Shown: positions 1 through 7,228 of the stretch, piece by piece
How the letters are laid out: every line of letters begins with the position of its first letter
Position numbering within the stretch: position 1 is the stretch's first letter
Origin: an uncultured Rikenellaceae bacterium
Lineage (GTDB): Bacteria; Bacteroidota; Bacteroidia; Bacteroidales; Rikenellaceae
Direction: 5' to 3'
DNA length: 11,102 bases
NCBI GenBank assembly: GCA_947054185.1
Contig: CAMRVW010000068.1
Coordinates: 1-11,102, forward strand
Position numbers and translations under genes: made by a program
Notes under the pieces: model-generated
Database searches by the model: none
What the model saw: the letters and a program-made list of their open reading frames with translations, nothing else
What the model was told of the DNA's origin: nothing

Positions 1-80
1 AAGGTGTGAGACCTAAGTCGAACATCTTTACACATAACTTTCGTACTTATTCCTTAGTTGTTCCTCAAAAATATCAAATC

Positions 81-95
81 GGGGTCCGTGACCCC
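81..95. other. Short GC-rich inverted repeat
   Basis: GGGGTC, spacer CGT, GACCCC: a perfect 6-bp inverted repeat with a 3-nt loop. Read on the minus strand it is followed by GATTTGATATTTTT, so it could be a weak terminator for a transcript coming from the right. On the plus strand it is followed by C-rich sequence and would not terminate. The function is inferred only; the remainder of 1-118 shows no gene. Confidence 0.3.
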
Positions 96-118
96 TCCCC
101 CGGAAGGGCCGCCGGAGG

Positions 119-197
119 CAGTTCTGTCAAACCTTAAACGGCAGTTCCGTCAAACCAATAACGGCAATCCCCGCAAAAACGGCGGTGCCCGCAAACC
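119..197. repeat. Degenerate tandem repeat, four units of 18-23 nt, upstream of dnaB
   Basis: Four consecutive units can be read: 119-141, 142-164, 165-182 and 183-197. Units 1 and 2 are both 23 nt and begin CAGTTC(T/C)GTCAAACC before ending in AACGG. Unit 3 is an 18-nt shortened form (CAATCCCCGCAAA then AACGG), and unit 4 is CGGTGCCCGCAAACC. The array ends about 50 nt before the dnaB promoter. Nothing here is convincingly coding. It may be a decayed minisatellite or a set of protein-binding sites; the sequence alone does not decide. Confidence 0.6.
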
Positions 198-223
198 ATG
201 CGCATATTTTTACATTAAAAAAA

Positions 224-254
224 TTTTAAACACCAACTATTTTTATTATCTTTG
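224..254 (+). promoter_or_regulatory. Putative Bacteroidota-type promoter of dnaB
   Basis: TATCTTTG at 247-254 is an exact match to the Bacteroides -7 consensus TAnnTTTG. A TTTT at 224-227, 19 nt upstream, is an imperfect -33 element (consensus TTTG). Transcription would start near 261, about 20 nt before the chosen dnaB start. The -33 element is weak because the whole stretch is T-rich. Confidence 0.5.
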
Positions 255-279
255 TTAACGATTTGTGAGAAATTATAAC

Positions 280-1854
280 ATGGCAAAGAGAGACAGCAAT
301 TTCGACAACACCAACAAGATAATATCAAACATAAGCAAAGAGGAGGGTTATGTGCCACCTCAGGCCGTCGACCTTGAAGAGGCTGTCTTGGGCGCGATAA
401 TGGTTGAGCCAAACGCCATCTTCTCGGTCATAGAGCTGTTAAGCCCCGCCTCTTTCTATAAGGAGGCCCACCGCATCATCTTCCAGGCAGCCATCGACTT
501 GTCGGCCAAGCACGAACCCATCGACCTTTACACTTTGAGCGACATGCTGCGCCGTAAAAAGCAGCTTGTCGACGCGGGTGGCATCGGTTACCTCACGTCG
601 CTCACGCAAAAGGTCGGTTCGGCGGCCCACATTGAGTTCCACGCCCAGCTTATAGCCCAGAAATATATACAGAGAGAGCTCATACGCGCCTCTATCGACA
701 TACAACGCAACTCGTTCAACGACGATCTTGACGTCACCGACCTTATCGACTATGCCGAGGGTCAGATATTCAAGGTGTCCGAGGGCAACATCAAGCGCGA
801 CGTGCAATCGTCGTTCGATGTTGTCAAAAAGGCCCTCAAGCAAATCGAGGAGGCCAAAAACAAGCCCGACGGCCTTAGCGGCGTCCCCACGGGCTTCAAC
901 GACCTCGACAAGCTGACGCTTGGCTGGCAACCTTCCGACCTTGTGATCATAGCCGCGCGCCCTGCCATGGGTAAGACGGCGTTTGTGCTCAGCATGGCCC
1001 GCAACATGTCCATAGACTTCAACCGCGGCGTGGCCATCTTCTCGCTCGAGATGAGCTCCGTGCAGCTCATAACCCGCCTTATCGTCTCCGAGTCGGGCAT
1101 AGACTCGACCACCATCAAGAAAGGCAAGCTCAGCCCCGAGGAGTGGGCGCACCTGGAGAAGTCTATAGTGCCGCTGCAAGACGCCCCGCTCTTTATCGAC
1201 GACACCCCCGCGCTCTCTATCTTCGAGTTCAGGTCAAAGGCCCGACGCCTCAAGGTGCAATATAACATACAGCTTATAATCATCGACTATCTGCAGCTGA
1301 TGACAGGCCCGAGCGACACACGCGGCAACCGCGAGCAAGAGGTCTCGACCATCTCGCGCTCACTCAAAGCCATCGCCAAAGAGCTCGAGATACCCATCAT
1401 AGCGCTCTCCCAGCTCAACCGCTCTGTTGAGATGCGTGGCGGCAACAAACGGCCCCAGCTCTCCGACCTGCGCGAGTCGGGCGCCATCGAGCAGGACGCC
1501 GATATCGTCGCCTTCATACACCGTCCAGAATATTACGGTCTCACCGTCGACGAGAACGGCATACCCATCCCCCCCGGCACGGCAGAGTTCATCGTTGCCA
1601 AGCACCGTAACGGCGCCACCGACATCATCAACCTCAAGTTCCGCGCCGAGCAGGCCCGCTTCACCAACTTCGACGACATAGACCAGCTCACCGGCGGCGG
1701 AGGCTTCGAGGAGTACGGCAGCGCCATCGGCAACAGCGCCATGCCTCCGACGGCTCCTATACCATCGGGCGGTGAGTTCGACACCCATGCAACAGGCGCA
1801 CCGTATAACGGCCAAGGCAGCGACTTCATGCAAGAGAGCGGCGAACCGTTCTGA
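280..1854 (+). CDS. dnaB: Replicative DNA helicase DnaB
   Basis: Hexameric 5'-3' helicase that unwinds DNA at the replication fork and recruits primase. The 524-residue product shows the whole family plan: an N-terminal all-helical DnaB domain (about 25-130, starting at PPQAVDLEEAVLGAIM), a linker, and a RecA-like C-terminal ATPase. Walker A is ARPAMGKT (226-233), Walker B is LIIIDYLQL (332-340), and the conserved KHRNG lies at 441-445. Length is slightly above the usual 450-510 because of a Gly/Pro-rich, probably disordered tail after about 470. The reading frame extends five codons further up to a GTG at 265. I prefer ATG 280 because the protein then begins MAKRD, the ATG is the stronger start, and it sits 25 nt after a good -7 box. 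There is no clear Shine-Dalgarno sequence, as is usual in this phylum. The downstream gene is 259 nt away, so it need not be in the same operon. No internal intein is present. Confidence 0.97.
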   Translation: MAKRDSNFDNTNKIISNISKEEGYVPPQAVDLEEAVLGAIMVEPNAIFSVIELLSPASFYKEAHRIIFQAAIDLSAKHEPIDLYTLSDMLRRKKQLVDAGGIGYLTSLTQKVGSAAHIEFHAQLIAQKYIQRELIRASIDIQRNSFNDDLDVTDLIDYAEGQIFKVSEGNIKRDVQSSFDVVKKALKQIEEAKNKPDGLSGVPTGFNDLDKLTLGWQPSDLVIIAARPAMGKTAFVLSMARNMSIDFNRGVAIFSLEMSSVQLITRLIVSESGIDSTTIKKGKLSPEEWAHLEKSIVPLQDAPLFIDDTPALSIFEFRSKARRLKVQYNIQLIIIDYLQLMTGPSDTRGNREQEVSTISRSLKAIAKELEIPIIALSQLNRSVEMRGGNKRPQLSDLRESGAIEQDADIVAFIHRPEYYGLTVDENGIPIPPGTAEFIVAKHRNGATDIINLKFRAEQARFTNFDDIDQLTGGGGFEEYGSAIGNSAMPPTAPIPSGGEFDTHATGAPYNGQGSDFMQESGEPF

Positions 1855-2113
1855 CGCCATAAGGCCGACATGCCCGCAGCGTAACACAGTGAGATAAAAA
1901 CAGATACGACAACCCGCTTCCGAGGCAGACAATCATGAAAAAAGGTATACCAACAAGCACAAGACCCCAAAATCAAAACACATTGAAACATAATGCCTTG
2001 GAGACGACACAGAGAGCCTCTTACAAATAGCTGCCGAGGCATGAAACGATACCGCACAGAGAGACAAACCGCACCGGCAGATGCCGTGTGCGACACCACA
2101 ACAGGACAATGCC

Positions 2114-3787
2114 ATGCGTGAAAGCAACATAAACATAGATCTGCGACACATCTGGGTCACCACCCCGTCGGCGGGCGGCAAGAGACGCGTCTTGCTCAAA
2201 AATGTCGACCTCACGGTGTCAGAGGGCGAGCTTGTCTATCTCATAGGCAAGGTGGGCAGCGGCAAAAGCACCCTCATGAAGATGCTCTATGGCGAGGCAC
2301 CCCTCACACACGGCGATGGCTATGTGGCGGGCTTCAGCCTCAATCGCCTGGCCCGTCGCACCATACCCATGCTGCGACGCAAGCTGGGCATGGTGTTTCA
2401 AGATTTCCAGCTTCTCAACGACCGCACGGTATATCAAAACATGCGCTTCGTGCTGCTGGCCACAGGCTGGCGCGACGAGCAGCACATAAAGGAACGCATA
2501 GACGAGACCCTGAGCATGGTGGGTCTCCTGCACAAGAGCGGCAGCATGCCCCACCAGCTCTCGGGCGGCGAACAACAACGCATCGCGGTGGGACGCGCCT
2601 TTATCAACCGCCCGGCTGTCATACTGGCCGACGAGCCCACCGGCAACCTCGACCCCGAGACCGCCGCCGACATCATGGAGCTGTTCATGGAGATAGCCTC
2701 GCGTGGCTGCAGCGTCATCTTCGCCACCCACAACATATCAATGATAGAGCAATACCCTGCCCGCATAATACGCATAAACAACAACACCCTCGAAGAGGTC
2801 GAACACTCGGCGGTGTTCGGCACCCACGGCTCGCCGGCCTTGCAACGGGGTGTGCCCGGCACCTTCCGCAGACAACACGACTCGCCGCTCTTCTCGGTCT
2901 CGGGGCTGTCGACCGAGCAGACCACGTTCGCCATCGGCGGCATGGCCACGGCACCCGCCTCGTTCGCCCCTAACGGAGCCTATCCCGAGCCGGCCACCTT
3001 CTCGATGCCCGAGCGCCGGCCATATACAGAGAGCCACACAGAGGTATTGCCTGTCAACGTCGTGAGCCACCGACACCCGGCCCCGGCTGCTTTCGGCACC
3101 CCTGACAACGGCCACCAGCCCGACCCCTCCACCTTCGAGGCACCGACCGACCCCCTCCGCTCGTTCAAGCCGCACAACTCCCCGGCCGCATACAGTGTGC
3201 CGCAAGAACACCCATATACGCAACCGATACGTTACCCCGCCACCGAAGAACCTCACAAACAATACATTATCACACCATACGTGGCCGGCGGCGCGCTCGC
3301 TGCAATGCCGGGCCTCTTCTCGACGCCGTGGCAATACCATCGCCCCGCAACGCCCGCACCTTCCCCCGCCGACGCTGCAACCCGAGCCCGCCAATGGGTC
3401 GAAGATGACTTTGAAAACGTTTTAGCACTAAGCGTTACAGAGCCTCACATTTCATCTTACAAAGGGTTCGCCACAGACAACATATTCCAAAGCGACTTAG
3501 AGCCGCACAATGTGACTCTCGATGACACGGCAGCCGATTTCATCGACGACGACACACCGGCAGAGACAGACGAGTATGACATTATGTCAGGGCACGACAT
3601 ATTTGACAACCTTATGCCCGGAGGCGACTTCATACACGAAGATGATCTTATAAGCGGCCCCACCCTGCCCGACGACGACAACTTCCTGGAAAACAACGAT
3701 TTCCTCGAAGACAACAACTTCATGGACGACGACCCGACCGACTCTGTGAGTCCGTGGTCTGAGCCCGACGGGGACGAATATATCTGA
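2114..3787 (+). CDS. ftsE: FtsE-type ABC ATPase with a long low-complexity C-terminal tail
   Basis: The first ~230 residues are an FtsE-family ATPase. That family pairs with the membrane protein FtsX and couples ATP hydrolysis to control of peptidoglycan hydrolases during division. Numbered from ATG 2114 (557 residues): Walker A GKVGSGKST 45-53, Q-loop Q96, signature LSGGEQQR 149-156, Walker B VILADEP 169-175, D-loop GNLD 177-180 and H-switch His206 are all intact. The stretch VYLIGKVGSGKST resembles Bacteroidales FtsE closely. FtsE is normally about 220-230 residues; here about 325 more follow. They include five P-(A/S)-(A/S/T)-(F/Y)-x-x-P motifs (starting at 281, 293, 324, 338, 357) and, from about 470, an Asp/Glu-rich end with Phe at 524, 530 and 536. 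An in-frame ATG at 2081 would add 11 residues. I prefer 2114 because AGGA sits 7 nt before it and the extra codons look like spacer sequence. No ftsX is adjacent. The ATPase call is firm; the ftsE symbol is likely rather than certain. Confidence 0.85.
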   Translation: MRESNINIDLRHIWVTTPSAGGKRRVLLKNVDLTVSEGELVYLIGKVGSGKSTLMKMLYGEAPLTHGDGYVAGFSLNRLARRTIPMLRRKLGMVFQDFQLLNDRTVYQNMRFVLLATGWRDEQHIKERIDETLSMVGLLHKSGSMPHQLSGGEQQRIAVGRAFINRPAVILADEPTGNLDPETAADIMELFMEIASRGCSVIFATHNISMIEQYPARIIRINNNTLEEVEHSAVFGTHGSPALQRGVPGTFRRQHDSPLFSVSGLSTEQTTFAIGGMATAPASFAPNGAYPEPATFSMPERRPYTESHTEVLPVNVVSHRHPAPAAFGTPDNGHQPDPSTFEAPTDPLRSFKPHNSPAAYSVPQEHPYTQPIRYPATEEPHKQYIITPYVAGGALAAMPGLFSTPWQYHRPATPAPSPADAATRARQWVEDDFENVLALSVTEPHISSYKGFATDNIFQSDLEPHNVTLDDTAADFIDDDTPAETDEYDIMSGHDIFDNLMPGGDFIHEDDLISGPTLPDDDNFLENNDFLEDNNFMDDDPTDSVSPWSEPDGDEYI

Positions 3788-3882
3788 CAGTGGCCTTCCC
3801 CTGCCTCCCAATGGGCAAGAGATGAACGATAACAATCTGTCTTTCAATAGCATGTAATTATCGAACAAAAACAGCCGCCGGA

Positions 3883-3914
3883 CTTGTTTTTTATAATATT
3901 TCTCGCTATTTTTG
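3883..3914 (+). promoter_or_regulatory. Putative Bacteroidota-type promoter of gyrB
   Basis: TATTTTTG at 3907-3914 matches the -7 consensus TAnnTTTG, and CTTG at 3883-3886 lies 20 nt upstream as a near-match to the -33 TTTG. The predicted start of transcription near 3921 leaves a leader of about 20 nt before ATG 3940. The distance from the -7 box to the start codon (25 nt) is the same as for dnaB. Its presence suggests gyrB is transcribed independently of the preceding ABC gene. Confidence 0.6.
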
Positions 3915-3939
3915 TACGTTAAAATGAAACTGTTGATAA

Positions 3940-5907
3940 ATGGAATCAAAAGAAAACGCGGTTAAGAACGCTGCCGAAGAGTACTCGGCCAGCAGCATCC
4001 AGGTGCTGGAGGGGCTGGAAGCGGTAAGGAAACGTCCTGCCATGTATATCGGCGACATAGGCGTGAAGGGTCTGCACCATCTTGTCTATGAGGTTGTCGA
4101 CAACTCCATCGACGAGGCCCTGGCCGGCTATTGCACCGATATAAACGTATATATAAACGAAGACAACTCCATAACCGTCACCGACAACGGGCGCGGCATC
4201 CCCACCGATTTTCACGAGAAAGAGCAAAAATCGGCCTTAGAGGTGGTTCTCACAGTGCTTCACGCCGGCGGTAAGTTCAACAAAGACTCTTATAAGGTGT
4301 CGGGCGGTCTTCACGGCGTGGGCGTGTCGTGCGTCAACGCGTTGTCGACAGAGCTTACGGCAACGGTAAAGCGAGGCGGCAAGATACACCGCCAGACCTT
4401 CTCCAAAGGCGCCGCCACCTCAGCCGTCGAGATAATAGGCCAGACGGAAGAGACCGGCACGACCATATCGTTCAAGCCCGACGCAAGCATTTTCAGCGTC
4501 ACCGAATACAACTTCGAGACCCTGTCGTCGCGTCTGCGCGAGCTTGCATACCTCAATAAAGGCATAAGGCTCAACATCACCGACAAACGCGAAAAAGACG
4601 ACGACGGCAAGTACCTCCACGAAGAGTATTACTCTGAGGATGGGCTCAAAGAGTTCGTCGAGTTTCTGGACGCCAACCGCGAGAAGCTCACCGACAATAT
4701 CATATACCTGGAGAGCGACAAGAGCGGCATTCCCGTCGAGCTGGCCATGCAATACAACACCAGTTACTCCGAAAACGTTCACTCTTACGTCAACAACATC
4801 AACACCATAGAAGGCGGCACCCACCTTACGGGTTTCCGCCGCGCCCTCACACGCACACTCAAGAAATATGCCGAAGAGAGCGGCCAATTGGCCAAACTCA
4901 AGATAGACATCAACGGCGACGACTTCCGCGAGGGTCTCACGGCCGTGATATCGGTGAAGGTGGCAGAGCCGCAGTTCGAGGGCCAGACCAAGACCAAGCT
5001 GGGCAACGACGAGGTGAGCGCCGCCGTCGACCAGGCCGTGAGCGCCGCACTCACCCACTTCCTGGAAGAGAACCCCAAGGACGCCAAGCAGATAGTGCAA
5101 AAGGTGATCGTGGCCGCCCAGGCGCGCAACGCCGCACGCAAAGCCCGCGAGATGGTACAGCGCAAAACGGTATTGTCGGGGTCGGGACTTCCCGGCAAGC
5201 TGGCCGACTGCTCGTCGCGCGAGCGTGACAAGGCCGAGATATTCCTCGTGGAGGGTGACTCGGCAGGCGGTTCGGCAAAGCAGGGACGCGACCGCATCTT
5301 CCAGGCCATACTGCCGCTGAGGGGTAAGATACTCAACGTCGAAAAGGCCATGAAGCACAAAATTTTCGACAGCGAAGAGATACGCAACATATTCAACGCC
5401 TTGGGCGTGACCATAGGCACCGAAGAGGACAGTAACGCCGTCAACCTCGAGAAGATGCGATACGGCAAAGTCATTATCATGACCGATGCCGACGTGGACG
5501 GAAGCCACATCGCAACCCTTATCATGACATTCTTCTTCCGACACATGATGGATGTCATCAAAAACGGCCACCTCTATATCGCCACGCCTCCGCTTTACCT
5601 TGTAAAGAAAGGCGGAGCCAACAACCGCAACAAAGGCATATACTGCTGGACCGACGAAGAACGCCAGAGCGCCTTGGCCGAGATAGGCAACGGCGCCGAG
5701 ACCCAGCGATACAAAGGTCTCGGCGAGATGGACCCCGAGCAGTTGTGGGATACCACCATGAACCCCGAGACACGCATACTGCGCCAGGTGACCATAGAGA
5801 GCGCGGCCGAGGCCGACAGACTCTTCTCCATGCTCATGGGCGACGACGTGCCGCCACGACGCGAATTCATAGAGCGTCACGCCAAGTACGCCAATATAGA
5901 CGCATAA
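3940..5907 (+). CDS. gyrB: DNA gyrase subunit B
   Basis: ATPase subunit of the A2B2 type II topoisomerase that introduces negative supercoils. At 655 residues it has the usual length for forms without the proteobacterial insertion. The GHKL ATPase domain shows the VYEVVDNSIDEA helix (Glu51, Asn55), DNGRGIP (82-88) and GGLHGVG (122-128). The transducer domain carries QTKTKLG (349-355). The TOPRIM domain has VEGDSAGGSA (437-446, catalytic Glu438) and TDADVDGSH (515-523, metal-binding aspartates 516, 518, 520). The C-terminal QRYKGLGEMDPEQLW (589-603) is the gyrase B signature, and its EMDPEQLW form argues for GyrB over ParE. ATG 3940 begins MESKENAVKN and follows a good promoter; the spacer from the previous gene is 152 nt. 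A strong hairpin begins 7 nt after the stop codon. Confidence 0.97.
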   Translation: MESKENAVKNAAEEYSASSIQVLEGLEAVRKRPAMYIGDIGVKGLHHLVYEVVDNSIDEALAGYCTDINVYINEDNSITVTDNGRGIPTDFHEKEQKSALEVVLTVLHAGGKFNKDSYKVSGGLHGVGVSCVNALSTELTATVKRGGKIHRQTFSKGAATSAVEIIGQTEETGTTISFKPDASIFSVTEYNFETLSSRLRELAYLNKGIRLNITDKREKDDDGKYLHEEYYSEDGLKEFVEFLDANREKLTDNIIYLESDKSGIPVELAMQYNTSYSENVHSYVNNINTIEGGTHLTGFRRALTRTLKKYAEESGQLAKLKIDINGDDFREGLTAVISVKVAEPQFEGQTKTKLGNDEVSAAVDQAVSAALTHFLEENPKDAKQIVQKVIVAAQARNAARKAREMVQRKTVLSGSGLPGKLADCSSRERDKAEIFLVEGDSAGGSAKQGRDRIFQAILPLRGKILNVEKAMKHKIFDSEEIRNIFNALGVTIGTEEDSNAVNLEKMRYGKVIIMTDADVDGSHIATLIMTFFFRHMMDVIKNGHLYIATPPLYLVKKGGANNRNKGIYCWTDEERQSALAEIGNGAETQRYKGLGEMDPEQLWDTTMNPETRILRQVTIESAAEADRLFSMLMGDDVPPRREFIERHAKYANIDA

Positions 5908-5913
5908 ACACAC

Positions 5914-5955
5914 AAGCAAACGCTTCCTGAAGAACAGCTTCGGAAGCGTTTGCTT
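5914..5955 (+). terminator. Strong hairpin after gyrB, probable terminator or mRNA 3' end
   Basis: AAGCAAACGCTTCC at 5914-5927 is perfectly complementary to GGAAGCGTTTGCTT at 5942-5955 (14 bp). The 14-nt loop can itself pair (GAAG 5929-5932 with CTTC 5938-5941), giving an almost continuous 18-bp stem with one bulged T. It starts 7 nt after the gyrB stop codon. It is not followed by a T-run on either strand (TCAATATG on the right), so it may stabilise or define the mRNA end rather than act as a textbook intrinsic terminator. Confidence 0.7.
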
Positions 5956-5982
5956 CAATATGTATAATAGTACACCCTCCAA

Positions 5983-6027
5983 GCAACCTCCCCGATAGAG
6001 CCTCATGGTGGCTGCCGCTGAGGTTGC
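5983..6027. other. Nested inverted repeat in the gyrB-downstream spacer
   Basis: GCAACCTC (5983-5990) pairs perfectly with GAGGTTGC (6020-6027). Inside the 29-nt loop AGCC (5999-6002) can pair with GGCT (6010-6013). This suggests a folded RNA or DNA element of about 45 nt on either strand. I recognise no known RNA family in it. Confidence 0.35.
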
Positions 6028-6151
6028 AAAGTCGAACCATTCCGCCGTACCTCCCGAAACATTACCAAGAGCCGACGAAATGGAACAAGGCAAGAATTCT
6101 TTTTATATGGGCCGATCGGGGTTTTACATTCGACCGACATGGCAATACCCC

Positions 6152-6219
6152 ACTTAAAGTACAACTTTAAGTAACTGCCAATATACACCTGTGTTTCAAT
6201 AACTTACACGAACAAAAAA
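6152..6219 (+). repeat. Repeat copy A, with perfect 9-3-9 palindromic core
   Basis: The core at 6152-6172 is ACTTAAAGT, spacer ACA, ACTTTAAGT: a perfect inverted repeat with 9-nt arms. It is followed by TGCC, TATA, TGTG and then CAATAACTTACACGAACAAAAAA. These same blocks recur in order in copy B (6368-6435). A hand alignment of A and B with a few gaps gives roughly two-thirds identity over 68 nt. Confidence 0.7.
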
Positions 6220-6367
6220 TACGCCGTTACATGCCTTGAAACAATTGATTTGACCTCTGAGTGAGCTATTTTACGACTATATACCATTTAGGCGAAATAT
6301 TTGCACTGCATGAATGCTCAAACATATGTCAAAACATTAAAACAACGGTGAACAAGCTAAAAAACAT

Positions 6368-6435
6368 GCTTAAAGCAGTACTTTAGATGATTGCAGTATA
6401 TTACTATGTGCCAATAAGTTATATGAAACAAAAAA
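6368..6435 (+). repeat. Repeat copy B
   Basis: It begins GCTTAAAG, then CAGTA, then CTTTAGAT, a degenerate form of the palindromic core. It continues with TGCA, TATA, TGTG and CAATAAGTTATATGAAACA followed by an A-run, matching the order of blocks in copy A 216 nt upstream. Same length as copy A (68 nt). Confidence 0.6.
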
Positions 6436-6444
6436 CCACTGTGT

Positions 6445-6469
6445 CGCGATAATCGGTGACAGTATCGCG
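6445..6469. other. Inverted repeat CGCGATA / TATCGCG
   Basis: CGCGATA (6445-6451) and TATCGCG (6463-6469) are perfect 7-bp arms around an 11-nt loop. It is a GC-rich island in an AT-rich spacer and lies just after repeat copy B. It could be an operator or a small hairpin; no T-run follows. Confidence 0.4.
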
Positions 6470-6526
6470 GGTTGATTTGCTTGCGGCAGCAAAAATATTT
6501 AACCATGTGGAATTTGATACAAATAT

Positions 6527-6590
6527 ACTTAAAGTGCAACTTTAGATAAATAATGTATCTGCCATAAAAACAATACGTTGAAACAAAAAG
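6527..6590 (+). repeat. Repeat copy C
   Basis: The core is ACTTAAAGT, spacer GCA, ACTTTAGATAAA. It continues with CTGCCA and then CAATACGTTGAAACAAAAAG, a shortened match to the second half of copies A and B. It shares CAACTTTAGATAA exactly with the copy inside the regulator gene at 10572-10592, on the opposite strand. Confidence 0.6.
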
Positions 6591-6612
6591 ATTTCAAACA
6601 TGACAATACATA

Positions 6613-6633
6613 TAAAGTACAACATTAGATAAA
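6613..6633 (+). repeat. Repeat copy D, core only
   Basis: TAAAGTACAACATTAGATAAA differs from the consensus core by a single changed base in the right arm and lacks the first bases of the left arm. No clear second half follows. It is the copy nearest the start of the operon, 97 nt upstream of ATG 6731. Confidence 0.5.
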
Positions 6634-6730
6634 TCGTATAAACAATTAATATTCATTAAATTACCTAACATATTTACAAATATAAATACAAAAAACAAAT
6701 CCATAAACCTGACTTACAAAAACTTAACCA

Positions 6731-7228
6731 ATGTTCAAGTTACCCGACATACCACAAGGAGCCACCAAAGAGCAGGCATACAAAGAGATTATACCGCAAA
6801 TAACGGCACTAATTTCCTCAGAAACAGACCGTACTGCTGCCTTGGGCAATGTTGCGGCCATGTTGCACGGCTGCATGGGCTTCTTTTGGACCGGTTTTTA
6901 TCTTGTAAAAAACGGCGAACTGGTGCTGAATGCGTTTCAGGGTCCGGTGGCATGCAGCCGCATAAAATATGGTCGCGGCGTATGCGGCACGGCGTGGGCA
7001 CAACGTCAAGCGATTGTCGTTGAGGATGTTGACAAGTTCCCCGGCCACATAGCATGCTCGTCGCTCTCTCGCAGCGAGATTGTCGTGCCATTGCTTAGAA
7101 ACGGTGAGGCGGTGGGCGTGTTGGACATAGACTCCGACCGCCTGTCGGCATTTGACGACACCGACAAAGAGATGCTCCTGGGGCTGTGCCGCACCATAAC
7201 CGAAATATGTTTCCAAAATTATGAATAA
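6731..7228 (+). CDS. msrC: Free methionine-(R)-sulfoxide reductase (GAF domain)
   Basis: Reduces free L-methionine-(R)-sulfoxide to methionine in the cytoplasm, using thioredoxin as reductant; part of oxidative-damage repair. The 165-residue protein is a single GAF domain of normal family length. The three characteristic cysteines are present: Cys75 in GPVACSRI, Cys85 in GRGVCGTAW and Cys109 in FPGHIACSS. Their spacing (10 and 24 residues) equals that of Cys84, Cys94 and Cys118 in the E. coli enzyme. The strings FPGHIAC and SEIVVPL are hallmarks of the family. It is the first gene of a three-gene operon; its stop codon overlaps the start of the metal-binding lipoprotein gene by 8 nt. A functional link between this enzyme and metal uptake is not established; shared response to oxidative or host stress would be a guess. 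The name fRMsr or yebR is used for the same family. Confidence 0.92.
   Translation: MFKLPDIPQGATKEQAYKEIIPQITALISSETDRTAALGNVAAMLHGCMGFFWTGFYLVKNGELVLNAFQGPVACSRIKYGRGVCGTAWAQRQAIVVEDVDKFPGHIACSSLSRSEIVVPLLRNGEAVGVLDIDSDRLSAFDDTDKEMLLGLCRTITEICFQNYE

Larger units (their letters stand above)
5956..6730. other. Gene-free, mostly AT-rich spacer
   Basis: Between the gyrB hairpin and the next gene there is no credible ORF. The first ~170 nt have mixed composition; from about 6150 the sequence turns clearly AT-rich, in contrast with the GC-rich gyrB. It holds the repeat copies listed separately and two inverted repeats. I find no clean TAnnTTTG promoter for the downstream operon: only 7/8 matches such as TTGATTTG near 6244 and 6472, too far from the gene to be persuasive. 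Confidence 0.7.

Noticed and set aside
265..279. GTG start giving a five-codon longer DnaB
   Set aside because: The extra residues (MRNYN) add no family feature, GTG is the weaker start, and ATG 280 fits the promoter distance seen for gyrB.
1935..2030. 31-codon ORF starting MKKGIP between dnaB and the ABC gene, with GAGG 9 nt upstream
   Set aside because: Composition is low-complexity and polar with no recognisable features; one loose Shine-Dalgarno match in a phylum that rarely uses them is not enough.
4420..6093. 557-codon minus-strand open frame opposite gyrB
   Set aside because: It lies almost wholly antisense to gyrB, and the translation has the Val/Leu/Gly/His-rich look of a codon-bias shadow; gyrB is certain.
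6152..6633. CRISPR-like array in the repeat-bearing spacer
   Set aside because: Copies are degenerate and unevenly spaced, spacers are not uniform, and no cas gene is present.
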